Source: JAJZRJ01 sp040757055
GTDB lineage: Bacteria; Desulfobacterota; Desulfobulbia; Desulfobulbales; Desulfurivibrionaceae
Direction: 5' to 3'
Assembly: GCA_040757055.1 (NCBI GenBank)
Contig: JBFLXY010000003.1
Span: forward strand, 1-64,000
DNA length: 64,000 bases
Numbering within the stretch: position 1 is the first letter of the stretch; each line of letters begins with the position of its first letter. Position numbers and translations under genes: made by a program. The notes below the pieces were generated by a model. That model did no database searches. It was not told the origin of the DNA and saw only the letters and a list, made by a program, of their open reading frames with translations. This document shows positions 33,749 to 41,865 of this stretch, piece by piece.

Positions 33749-36412
33749 ATGACAAGGGATGTGATCGTCGTTGAGTCCGAGCAGAAGGCCCGCACCATCG
33801 CGGCGCTGTTGCCCGGCGAGGTGGAAATCCTTGTGGTGGGCGCCGCGCCGGTCAAGGCGACATTGCTGCCCCCGGCAGACCCCCTCAAACGGGAACCGCC
33901 GAAATTCTCCTTTGCCAGGGTCCCGGAACAGCAGGAATTTTTCTCCCGGCTGCCGGGCGCCGGCTCCGCCACCCTTTATTTTGCCTTTGACAGCGATCAG
34001 CGCGGGGAATACTGGGCCTGGCTCGTCAATGAGTATCTGCTGGCCGAGACCAGCGGATTGCATGGCGGCCGCCGGCTCCATCTTTTCGGACTGAGCCGCG
34101 ACGAGTTGCGGGAGTCGTTCCGGATGGTGGAGCCGGTGGACAGCGACCAGGCGGTGGCCTACCACCTGCGGATGCTTTTCAACACCCATCTCACCCACCA
34201 TCTGCGGCGGCTGCTCGGGACGGCCAGCGGGCCGCAGGGCCTGCCCCTTACCGGCGACACCCTGGCCATTCTTTTTCTGCTGGCGGAACGCGAGGCCGAG
34301 ATCCGCGCCTTCACTCCGCCGCCCAAGTGGCAGGTGCGGGTGCGGCTGGCCAGCGAAACCGGCGAATTCGATGCCCGGCTGGAGGAGGCGTACGGCGTCA
34401 CCGACGACGGCTATGTGCGGGATGCCGGGGAGGCCAGAGATGTGGCGGGAATGTTCCGGGGCCAGCCCTTTACGGTCGGCGAGGTGGTGGAGGAGGAAAT
34501 CCGGATCGAAGCGCCGGCCCCCTTCCGGCTGCTGGAACTGCTCCAGGAGGCATATCTTGCCCATGGCCTCTCGCCTCTGCAGACGATGGGGGCGGTGCGG
34601 GCGCTGTATGAGGGAACCGCCGTCGGCGGAGAGCAGGTCGGTCTGGTGAGCAGCGCCTTTTCCCAAGGCCAGATTGACGGGCAACCGCTCCTGGCCAGGG
34701 TGCGCGACGAGGTGGCGCGCCGCTTCGGAGCCGGGGCGCTGGCGGAGAGCCCGCGGGAGTTTGAGATGAAAGGGGTGCTGCTCCCCCTGCGGCCGGAAAG
34801 CGGACCTGGGGAGCTTGCCGGCGTGCTGGATCAGGCGGCGCAGCAGGTTTACGGCCTGATCCATGCACGGGCCCTGGCCAGTCAGATGCGCGATGCCGAG
34901 GGGATTCTGCGCGACCTCGGCTTTCACGCCGGCAAGGCCTGTTTTTTCCGGGCCGGCGGCCGGAATGTGCGGACGCCCGGTTTCCTGGCCGCCTATCAGG
35001 GGCAGCAGTTCCGCGACCTGGCGGTGCCGTCGCCGCTGGCCGGCCTGCGACAGGGCCAGGAGGTGCGCAACATTCAGATCATTCCGGAACAGACCGCGGG
35101 TTTTCCGCCGGAACATTATACCTTTGAAGGGCTGGCCAGCGATCTTGCCGATTTTTCCCTGCCCCTCGATGGTGCCGGGGTGGCCATGCTCCAGCGCATG
35201 CTCGATGGCGGCTATGTGGCGCTGATGCCGGATGGCACCTGCCGCTGCCGAGAAAACAGCGCCACCCTCATCGCCGTCATGAACAAGGCCTTTCCTTCCA
35301 TGAAAGGCATTCACTTCGCGGCCTATTTCGAGCAGACCGTGGTCGAGGCGGTGACGCGGCGCAAGCCGCTGGCCCTGGCCCTGCAGCAGTTCGACCAGAC
35401 CATGATGATGCAGGGCAACGTCCTGGTCAAGGTCGCCATGCCGGTGGCGGCGCGACCGCGGGGCAAGACCTCGCGCAGCATCATCAAGAGTCCCGGGGGC
35501 GAGGCGCCGGTGGCACCCCCTGCGGCGTCGGTGGCGCAACCAGCGGAGGAGGCCGCCGCAGTTCCTCCGGTCGAGGTCCCGGTACCGGAAGAGGTTGCCG
35601 GGGAAGTCGTTTCCGCGGAGGCGGAACCTGTCTCTGCGCCGCCAGTTGCAGGGGAAATCCTGCCCGCAGAAGGGGGAACTGCCGAACCAGAGGCAACGGA
35701 AGCGCCCTCCGAAACCGCTGGGCGGGCAGAGGCGGAGCCGGAAGTCTCTGCGCCGGCGCTGGAATTGGAGCCGGAGGCGTTGGTTGCGGAGGAGGAGCCG
35801 GCACCGGCCAGCCAGGAACTCTTTGCTGCGGCAGCCAGGGAGCCGGAACCAACGGTACCGGAGCCAGCCGCCCCGGCGGTCGAAACACCCCAGGCCGGAC
35901 CGACCAGGCCCTGCCCGGATTGCGGCCGGCCGTTGCTGCTCAAGGAGGACCGCTTCGGCAAGTTCTGGTTCTGCTCGGGCCATCCGGAATGCCGCCACTC
36001 CGAATCCTACGGCAAGGAGGCGGGGCTCTCCCTGCTCTGCCCGCTTTGCCAGACCGGCAAGGTCGTCAGCAAACAGACCCCCACCGGCAAACCCTTCTAT
36101 GTATGCCCGGAGCCCGATTGCGAGTTCATGGCATGGTCCAGGCCCCACCCCATCTCCTGCCAGGTCTGCGATTCTCCCTTCCTGGTGGAAAAGAAGAATC
36201 TGGCCGGCAAGATCTCCCTGCGCTGCCCCCGGGCCGGGTGCAATTACATGCAGCCGCTGCCCGGCGAGGGTGATTCTGCCCCGGCGCCAGGCGCTCCCGT
36301 TGCCACAGGCCAGGCGCCGGGAAAGAAGAAGGTGCTGGTGCGTCGGGTCAAGGGTGGCGCCTCATCCACCGGCGGGGTGCGCAAGGTGCGGGTGGTGCGG
36401 CGCAAGGCGTGA
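33749..36412 (+). CDS. Degenerate type IA topoisomerase-like protein with three C4 zinc ribbons
   Basis: An 887-residue paralogue of TopA, started at ATG 33749 with GGGAGG just upstream. The TOPRIM domain keeps Glu9 (VVESEQKA) and the acidic D81-S-D83 ... GE motif. The middle follows the TopA fold (TPPPKWQVRVRL, TMGAVRALYEG). Where TopA has GLITYMRTDS this protein has GLVSSAFS at 298-305, so the catalytic tyrosine and arginine are Ser302 and Phe304. The DNA-gate GHIRDLP segment is also lost. An acidic Pro/Ala/Glu linker (about 590-715) leads to three zinc ribbons at about 722-835 and a basic tail. Strand cleavage is unlikely; it may bind single-stranded DNA or RNA. A genuine topA should exist elsewhere. 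Confidence 0.78.
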   Translation: MTRDVIVVESEQKARTIAALLPGEVEILVVGAAPVKATLLPPADPLKREPPKFSFARVPEQQEFFSRLPGAGSATLYFAFDSDQRGEYWAWLVNEYLLAETSGLHGGRRLHLFGLSRDELRESFRMVEPVDSDQAVAYHLRMLFNTHLTHHLRRLLGTASGPQGLPLTGDTLAILFLLAEREAEIRAFTPPPKWQVRVRLASETGEFDARLEEAYGVTDDGYVRDAGEARDVAGMFRGQPFTVGEVVEEEIRIEAPAPFRLLELLQEAYLAHGLSPLQTMGAVRALYEGTAVGGEQVGLVSSAFSQGQIDGQPLLARVRDEVARRFGAGALAESPREFEMKGVLLPLRPESGPGELAGVLDQAAQQVYGLIHARALASQMRDAEGILRDLGFHAGKACFFRAGGRNVRTPGFLAAYQGQQFRDLAVPSPLAGLRQGQEVRNIQIIPEQTAGFPPEHYTFEGLASDLADFSLPLDGAGVAMLQRMLDGGYVALMPDGTCRCRENSATLIAVMNKAFPSMKGIHFAAYFEQTVVEAVTRRKPLALALQQFDQTMMMQGNVLVKVAMPVAARPRGKTSRSIIKSPGGEAPVAPPAASVAQPAEEAAAVPPVEVPVPEEVAGEVVSAEAEPVSAPPVAGEILPAEGGTAEPEATEAPSETAGRAEAEPEVSAPALELEPEALVAEEEPAPASQELFAAAAREPEPTVPEPAAPAVETPQAGPTRPCPDCGRPLLLKEDRFGKFWFCSGHPECRHSESYGKEAGLSLLCPLCQTGKVVSKQTPTGKPFYVCPEPDCEFMAWSRPHPISCQVCDSPFLVEKKNLAGKISLRCPRAGCNYMQPLPGEGDSAPAPGAPVATGQAPGKKKVLVRRVKGGASSTGGVRKVRVVRRKA

Positions 36413-36416
36413 TGGG

Positions 36417-37265
36417 TTATTCCTTGCTGCGGATCTGGGCGAGGTAATCGGTCAGTTCGCGGGCCAGGGCGGCGCTGTCGATCAGGAGCGACACCTCGTG
36501 GTTGTGCTTCAGTGCCGCCTGGGTCAGGTTGTGGCTGCCGAGGAAGACGTAGCGGCCATCGATCACCACCAGCTTGGTGTGGGTGGTGGTCTCCGGCTGG
36601 TCGAGGCGCACCGCGATGAGGTTTTTGCGCAACAGTGCCGCCACCTTTTCGTTTTCCCGATTCAATCCTTCATCGTATCCTGAATTTTCCAGCAGCACCT
36701 CCACCTGCACCCCGCGCTGGCGGGCGTTGATGAGCGCCTGCGCCAGTTGGGCCGGGCGGTTTTCCGGTGATGCCGTGGTCTTGAAGAGGAACATGGCCAG
36801 CTCGATGCGGCGGCTGGCCTCCTTGATGTACTGGAGCAGGACGGGGAAGTAGGTCTCGTCTGGCAGCACCCGGACCTCGCCGGGCCGCAGGCTGATGTGG
36901 CGGCCAAGGTCGATGGCGGGAACGGGCGTGGCCTTGCGGGTGGTGGCCGTTGATGCCTCGGCGGCCTTCAGGGTGGTGGCGCCGCTGAGCGTCACATAGG
37001 GCCGGATGGCGGCAAGGGAACTCTCGCCGACCAGCTTGCCGGTGAGCAGCTGGTCCAGCGACCGGAAGGCGCCGTGTTTTTTGCGGTAGTCGCTGATCGC
37101 CCTGGCCCGGCCCTCGCCGATGGTGGGAAGCATTTCCAGCTGCTCCACCGTGGCGGTGTTGAGATTGAGCTGGCCTTCCAGGGCCGGAGCGGCGGCGGGC
37201 AGGGTCAGGAACAGAAGCGCGACCAGGATCGCTGCGCTGCGGCATGCCGTCGTGGTAAGCATCAT
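36417..37265 (-). CDS. Secreted helix-hairpin-helix plus phospholipase-D-family protein
   Basis: A 282-residue protein with an N-terminal signal peptide (about 1-29), a ComEA-like helix-hairpin-helix region at about 32-92 (LNLNTATVEQLEMLPTIGEG) and a PLD domain at about 135-282. A single HKD motif is present, His229, Lys231, Asp236 with Gly243-Ser244 and Asn246, as in the dimeric Nuc endonuclease. HhH and PLD together outside the cytosol suggest binding and cutting of extracellular DNA, though lipid hydrolysis is possible. It begins 30 bases after the stop of the flavoprotein gene and is probably in the same transcript. Confidence 0.8.
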   Translation of the reverse strand: MMLTTTACRSAAILVALLFLTLPAAAPALEGQLNLNTATVEQLEMLPTIGEGRARAISDYRKKHGAFRSLDQLLTGKLVGESSLAAIRPYVTLSGATTLKAAEASTATTRKATPVPAIDLGRHISLRPGEVRVLPDETYFPVLLQYIKEASRRIELAMFLFKTTASPENRPAQLAQALINARQRGVQVEVLLENSGYDEGLNRENEKVAALLRKNLIAVRLDQPETTTHTKLVVIDGRYVFLGSHNLTQAALKHNHEVSLLIDSAALARELTDYLAQIRSKE

Positions 37266-37295
37266 GGTCGGCTTCTGTTCTTCCGCGGCGCGGGC

Positions 37296-39047
37296 TTACT
37301 CCCCGGCCTCACCGCCTTGGCTTGCCTGGGGCCACCACGAGACGCCCATGCGGCGGATGACGTTGAAGCCGCCGCCCAGCACCAGGTTATTGCCAAGCCC
37401 AACGCTGTCGAGGAAGACCTGGATCTCCGACGAGCGGGTGCCTGCGTCGCAGATGATGAGCATGGTTTTGTCCTTGGGCAGTTCCTGATGGCGGGCCCGG
37501 ATATCGACGTAAGGCACCGAGAGCCATTTTGCCGCGCCGTACTTCTCGACAAAGACCCTGGTCTCGTTGGGGTGGCGGATATCGAGCGCCACCCAGTCGG
37601 GGCGGGAGGAAAAATCATCCATCCAGGCGAGAAAATCCCTGACCGTGACATAGCGCAGCCGGCCGGCCATGAGGTTGTCCGCCACGTTGGCGGTGGCGTT
37701 CAGGGCGTCGAGGGCGGTGGCAAAGGGTGGGGCGTAGGCCATTTCGAGCTGGCTCAGGTCGTCGACGGTGGCGCCTTGCATGATCATCGCCGCTGCCGCG
37801 TCGATGCGGGCCAGCACTGCGTCGCCCATGGGGCCGAAGCCTTGGAGGCCCAGCACCTTGCGGCTCTTCCTGTCGAAGACCAGCCGCAGGGGGATGATCG
37901 CCTCGGTGGGGAAGAAGTGGGCCCGGTCCGACTGGGCGGTGGTGACGGCCGCGGCGTCGAAGCCCTCAGCCAGCGCGGCCTCAAGCGCAAGGCCGGTGGC
38001 GCCGATACAGCGCTCGAAGGCCTTCATGGTGAAACTGCCGATCCATCCCTTGTAGACCGTGGGAATACCCGCCAGATTGTCGCCGACGATGCGGCCTTCC
38101 TTGTTGGCGAGCGACCCCATGGGCGCGATCCCCTTTTTGCCGGTGAGGATGTGTTTCACCTCGATGCAGTCACCGGCCGCGTAGATGTTGGGGTCCGAGG
38201 TCTGCAGCCGGTCGTTGACCACGATGTTCCCCTGCGCTGAGACCATGAGTCCGGCTGCCTGGGCGAGTTCGCTGCGGGCCCGGACGCCCACCGCCATGAT
38301 GACCAGATCCGCTTCCAGCGTCCGTTGGGCGGTGACCACCCGCTGCACCTTGCCGTTCTCGCCCTCGATGGCGGTGGCGGACTCGCTGGTGAAGACCGCC
38401 ACCCCCTTGTCGCGCAGGTGGGTTTCCAGCATCCGGGCAAATTCCCAGTCCACGAGGCGCGGCAGCAGCTGGGGCATGAACTCCAGGATGGTGGTCTCCA
38501 CCCCCCAGAGGTCGGCGAAGGATTCCGCCATTTCGATGCCGATGGCGCCGCCACCGATGACCACCGCCCGGCTCACTTCGCCCCTGGCGATCCGCTCCTT
38601 GATGGCAATGGCCTTGTGCAGGTCGCTGATGGTGAAGACGCCGTCAAGCTCAGCGCCCGGGATGGGCAGCATGTTCGGCTTGCTGCCCGTGGCCAGCACC
38701 AGCCTGTCGTAGGGAAGCGATTCCCTGGCGCCGGTGGCGAGATTTTCCACGGCCACGGTTTTTTCCTTCCTGTCGATGGCCAGGGCTCTGGTGCGGGTCA
38801 GGGTCCGTACCCCCTTGGCCTTGAGGAAGAAGGATTCGTCCCGGGTCATGTGGAAGCTGGTGTTGCGCAGCTCCTTTTCGTCCGAGACGTCGCCGGAGAC
38901 ATAGTAGGGGATGCCGCAGCCGCCGTAGGAGATGAGGCTGTCCTGGTCGATGATGGTGACCTCGGCCTCGGGCATGAGGCGCTTGACGCGGCAGGCGGTC
39001 TTGGGGCCGGCGGCGACCCCGCCGATGATGACGATTTTCTGGGCCAT
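37296..39047 (-). CDS. CoA-disulfide reductase-type flavoprotein with C-terminal rhodanese domain
   Basis: A 583-residue FAD- and NAD(P)H-dependent oxidoreductase of the CoA-disulfide/CoA-persulfide reductase group. The FAD site is IIGGVAAGPKTA, the redox cysteine is Cys44 in SYGGCGIPYY, and the NAD site is VIGGGAIGIEMAE. Residues about 475-583 form a rhodanese domain with its own active cysteine (IICDAGTRSS). This fusion (NPSR/CoADR-Rhd) reduces persulfides or polysulfides and is often found in sulfur-metabolising bacteria. The ATG at 39047 is preceded by AAGGA. It shares a divergent promoter region with the DUF302 gene. Confidence 0.9.
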   Translation of the reverse strand: MAQKIVIIGGVAAGPKTACRVKRLMPEAEVTIIDQDSLISYGGCGIPYYVSGDVSDEKELRNTSFHMTRDESFFLKAKGVRTLTRTRALAIDRKEKTVAVENLATGARESLPYDRLVLATGSKPNMLPIPGAELDGVFTISDLHKAIAIKERIARGEVSRAVVIGGGAIGIEMAESFADLWGVETTILEFMPQLLPRLVDWEFARMLETHLRDKGVAVFTSESATAIEGENGKVQRVVTAQRTLEADLVIMAVGVRARSELAQAAGLMVSAQGNIVVNDRLQTSDPNIYAAGDCIEVKHILTGKKGIAPMGSLANKEGRIVGDNLAGIPTVYKGWIGSFTMKAFERCIGATGLALEAALAEGFDAAAVTTAQSDRAHFFPTEAIIPLRLVFDRKSRKVLGLQGFGPMGDAVLARIDAAAAMIMQGATVDDLSQLEMAYAPPFATALDALNATANVADNLMAGRLRYVTVRDFLAWMDDFSSRPDWVALDIRHPNETRVFVEKYGAAKWLSVPYVDIRARHQELPKDKTMLIICDAGTRSSEIQVFLDSVGLGNNLVLGGGFNVIRRMGVSWWPQASQGGEAGE

Positions 39048-39179
39048 GGTGATGTTCCTTCGTATGTCAATGAGTGGGGTAGGGGTTTTGAAAAGCAAAG
39101 ATACCGGGTCAACCTATCGCGGCCCGGGGTTCCTGTCAAACCTTTCAGGGAAGTATTTTATTGTTTTCTTAACTTCCTC

Positions 39180-39208
39180 TTGACAGGGGGAGCTTCGCAT
39201 CCTATATC
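39180..39208 (+). promoter_or_regulatory. Sigma-70 promoter of the DUF302-transporter operon
   Basis: TTGACA at 39180-39185, a 17-base spacer and TATATC at 39203-39208, about 64 bases upstream of the start at 39272. Confidence 0.75.
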
Positions 39209-39271
39209 TGGCATATGCACAAAAAACAACCCCTTTTCCATCCCCCTTGCAACGATTGAAGGAGCCCAGCC

Positions 39272-39682
39272 ATGAAGCGTGACAATCTCTATGCAACGGA
39301 AACGACCAAGAGCAACCGCCAGTTTGTTGCCGACCTCGGCAAGGTGGTCAAAAAGAACGGCTTCGTCATCCACAATGAAAGCACCATGGAGATGGCGCAC
39401 TCCTTCGGCAAACACGGCACGGAGGTGGCCGAGGGCTTTGATCTGCACATGATCCAGATCTGCAAGCCGGAAAAGGCGGCCAAGAGCCTTTCCGGCAATC
39501 CCGAGCGGGCGGTGCTCATGCCCAAGTTCATCATGACCTTCACCCAAAACGGCAAGACCCAGGTCCGCTTTCTCCGCTTCAGCGCGGACAATATCCGGGC
39601 GGTGGTGGATGACGAGCAGTTTCCCGCCTCCCTGGCCGAGACCTACGACAAGATCGTCAGCATGATCGAAGAGGCGTGCTGA
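39272..39682 (+). CDS. DUF302 domain protein
   Basis: A 136-residue soluble protein of the DUF302 family, with FGKHGTEVAEGFDLHMIQICKP in the middle matching the family's beta-alpha sandwich. The family has no assigned reaction; members are often next to sulfur or metal-resistance genes. Here it is divergent from the CoA-disulfide-reductase-type gene and 39 bases upstream of a BASS-family transporter, so it may take part in sulfur or metalloid handling. Confidence 0.75.
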   Translation: MKRDNLYATETTKSNRQFVADLGKVVKKNGFVIHNESTMEMAHSFGKHGTEVAEGFDLHMIQICKPEKAAKSLSGNPERAVLMPKFIMTFTQNGKTQVRFLRFSADNIRAVVDDEQFPASLAETYDKIVSMIEEAC

Positions 39683-39721
39683 TTCGGCGTTCTCGCCGTA
39701 ACCTGAACGCGGGGGTGTTCC

Positions 39722-40702
39722 ATGTGGCAATTTCTCATCAAGATCAACAAGCGGCTGGTGGCGGTCATCCCCATGACGATGGCCCTGGGCTACCTCTTCG
39801 GGGTGATCGCTGATCCGGCAACCGTCCGGTCGCTCAAGGGGTGGATCATGCCCTTCACCTTCCTCATGGTCTACCCTATGATGATCACCCTGAACATCGC
39901 CCACCTCAGGCAGGGGATCAACGTCCGGTTGCAGGCGGTCACCCAGGCGATCAACTTTGGCGTGATCCCCTTCCTCGCCTACGGCGTGGGCATCTTTTTC
40001 TTTCCCGACCAGCCTTACATGGCCCTGGGCCTCTTGCTCGCGGCACTGCTGCCCACCAGCGGCATGACCATCTCCTGGACCGGTTTTGCCAAGGGGAATC
40101 TCGCCGCGGCGATCAACATGACCGTCATCGGCCTCACCCTGGGGTCGCTGGCCACCCCCTTCTATGTGCAGGGGCTGCTGGGTGCAAGGGTCGAGGTCGA
40201 TTTTGTGCTTGTGGTGCGGCAGATCGCCATCATCGTCTTTCTGCCCATGCTGCTCGGCTATTTCACCCGGCAGTGGTTCCTGCGGCGCTATGGCCAGGAG
40301 GCGTTCAAGACAACCTGGGCCCCCCGCTTCCCGTCGCTCTCCACCATCGGGGTTCTGGGCATCGTCTTCGTGGCCATTGCGCTCAAGGCGCAGGGGCTGG
40401 CCACCAACCCCGCCATCCTCGGGGTCATCCTCGTGCCGCTGCTTATCATCTACGGCGTCAATTTCCTGCTGAGCACCCTCATTGGCAAACTTTTCTTCTC
40501 CCGGGGTGACGCCATTGCCCTGGTGTACGGCACAGTGATGCGCAACCTCTCCATCGCGCTCGCCATTGCGGTCAATGCCTTTGGCGCCGCCGGCGCCGAC
40601 ACCGCCCTGGTGATCGCCCTTTCCTATATTGTCCAGGTGCAGGCTGCGGCCTGGTCTGTGAAGTTGACCGACCGGGTCTTTGGGCCGCCCCAGGCGGCGT
40701 GA
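39722..40702 (+). CDS. Bile acid:sodium symporter / arsenic-resistance (BASS) family transporter
   Basis: A 326-residue membrane protein with about ten transmembrane helices, in the BASS superfamily that includes bile-acid symporters and the Acr3 arsenite exporter. The LPTSGMTISWTGFAKGN segment resembles the signature loop between helices 4 and 5; the Acr3-specific cysteine is not obvious. Sequence alone does not settle whether the substrate is an organic anion, arsenite or another oxyanion. Its start follows GGGGGTG, and it lies in an apparent operon with DUF302. Confidence 0.8.
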   Translation: MWQFLIKINKRLVAVIPMTMALGYLFGVIADPATVRSLKGWIMPFTFLMVYPMMITLNIAHLRQGINVRLQAVTQAINFGVIPFLAYGVGIFFFPDQPYMALGLLLAALLPTSGMTISWTGFAKGNLAAAINMTVIGLTLGSLATPFYVQGLLGARVEVDFVLVVRQIAIIVFLPMLLGYFTRQWFLRRYGQEAFKTTWAPRFPSLSTIGVLGIVFVAIALKAQGLATNPAILGVILVPLLIIYGVNFLLSTLIGKLFFSRGDAIALVYGTVMRNLSIALAIAVNAFGAAGADTALVIALSYIVQVQAAAWSVKLTDRVFGPPQAA

Positions 40703-40741
40703 GCATACAACAAGATATCGACGTTGACGGAGGATGTGGAT

Positions 40742-41143
40742 ATGGAAACCTTACGGATTGCGGTACCATCCAATGCCCCAGGCGGGCTTGAGGCGGCCCG
40801 GTCGGACCATTTCGGCCACTGCGAACTCTTTACCCTGGTGGCCATCGAAAACGGCCGGGTGGCGGGGGTCGACACGGTGGCCAACGTCGCCCACGGTGCC
40901 GGCGGCTGCATGGCCCCCATCGGGTTGCTGAAGGAGAGGGGCATCGACGCCATTGTCGTCGGTGGCATGGGCGCCCGGCCGCTGCAGGGGTTTGCCGAGG
41001 TCGGGGTGAAGGTCTATTTTGCGGCGCAGCATGCCTTTGACAGTGTGCGGGCCGCGGTGGACGGCTTCCTCGAAAACAGGCTGGTGGTCATGCAGCCGAC
41101 CCAGGCCTGCCAGGGCCATGGTGATTGCCACGGTCACGGCTGA
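40742..41143 (+). CDS. NifX/dinitrogenase iron-molybdenum cofactor biosynthesis-domain protein
   Basis: A 133-residue protein of the NifX/NifB C-terminal fold. Conserved family parts are RSDHFGHCELF, HGAGGC and GGMGARPLQGF. The last residues (CQGHGDCHGHG) form a Cys/His-rich tail likely to hold metal. The start ATG 40742 has GGAGG eight bases upstream. No nitrogenase gene is present; in sulfate reducers these small proteins usually accompany DUF134 regulators in Orp or other metal-cofactor clusters, and a DUF134 gene is directly convergent here with a 10-bp tail overlap. Confidence 0.85.
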   Translation: METLRIAVPSNAPGGLEAARSDHFGHCELFTLVAIENGRVAGVDTVANVAHGAGGCMAPIGLLKERGIDAIVVGGMGARPLQGFAEVGVKVYFAAQHAFDSVRAAVDGFLENRLVVMQPTQACQGHGDCHGHG

Positions 41144-41469
41144 GGTTCTTCCTGCGCGGCAGGAAAGGGGGGAGTCCCGGAATCGGCTTTCTCCCCCTCT
41201 TCTATAATGAGGGCTGCCCCCTCGGTGAGGGCGATGGCCACCTTGTGTCGTGCCGCGGCGAGCAGCCGCTGCACCGTGCCGCGGGAAACCCCCATCCGTT
41301 CGCCAGCCTCTTCCTGAAAAAGCCCCTCCCGGTCGCAGAGGCGCAGGGCCTCCAGTTCGTCGCGCTGGAGCACGATGCGCGTGAGGTCCGCCAGCGGGAT
41401 GCCGGTGGGCTTGAAGGCGTGGCCGCAGGAAGGCCCCTGGCAGAGTCGGTGTTTTTTCGGGCGTGGCAC
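41134..41469 (-). CDS. DUF134 family DNA-binding regulator
   Basis: A 111-residue DUF134 protein starting at GTG 41469 (MPRPKKHR, the family N-terminus). The HTH lies in RLCDREGLFQEEAGERMGVSRGTVQRLLAAARHK, resembling sigma-factor region 4. Cysteines in CQGPSC may bind metal. It converges with the NifX-like gene and is divergent from dsrA across 396 bases. A palindrome in that gap (41571-41588) is a candidate operator. Confidence 0.85.
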   Translation of the reverse strand: MPRPKKHRLCQGPSCGHAFKPTGIPLADLTRIVLQRDELEALRLCDREGLFQEEAGERMGVSRGTVQRLLAAARHKVAIALTEGAALIIEEGEKADSGTPPFPAAQEEPQP

Positions 41470-41570
41470 AGGCAGCTCGTCATGGTTGGAATGGTTTCAC
41501 ATGGCTGTATCGTTTCCGACATCATACCCTCCATTGCCCCGGCCGTAAATTGCGAAGCGATGCATTGCCA

Positions 41571-41588
41571 TGCAGCGGTTCCGCTGCA
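41571..41588. promoter_or_regulatory. Perfect inverted repeat between the DUF134 gene and dsrA
   Basis: TGCAGCGG and CCGCTGCA separated by TT, an 18-base palindrome about 90-100 bases from the start of the DUF134 gene and 93 bases upstream of the dsrA -35 box. It could be an operator or a small cruciform; no T tract follows. The rest of 41470-41865 holds the dsrA promoter and leader. Confidence 0.45.
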
Positions 41589-41680
41589 GTGAAAACCGAG
41601 AAGGAATAAAGGCCGCTATCGCTTGCCAGGAGAGGGGGAAAACCTGTGGCCGGGGCCGCTATTTTTCGTTTTGTTTTTTG

Positions 41681-41709
41681 TTGACAAAGGGGGGAGGGCC
41701 GTATATTGT
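41681..41709 (+). promoter_or_regulatory. Sigma-70 promoter of dsrABD
   Basis: TTGACA at 41681-41686, a 17-base spacer and TATTGT at 41704-41709. A 7-bp hairpin (TCTGAAT/ATTCAGA, 41717-41734) lies at the start of the roughly 150-base leader. Confidence 0.75.
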
Positions 41710-41865
41710 CCTCAAATCTGAATTTCCATTCAGAAAAAACCTGTTTGTTTCCTCACGTTGCGTGGTTTTCGTTGGCGGGGCCGGGCGCACTGTTCGTCCT
41801 TCCAGGGGAATCTGCGGCGTGAACGAGGGCCTTTCTAAACAACATTTTTTAAGGAGGATTTGACG

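Noticed and set aside
33611..36148. An 845-codon minus-strand open frame
   Set aside because: It is antisense to the topoisomerase-like gene, which has recognisable TOPRIM and zinc ribbons.
40742..41143. Evidence for nitrogen fixation
   Set aside because: A NifX-like domain alone is common in non-fixing sulfate reducers; no nifHDK is present.
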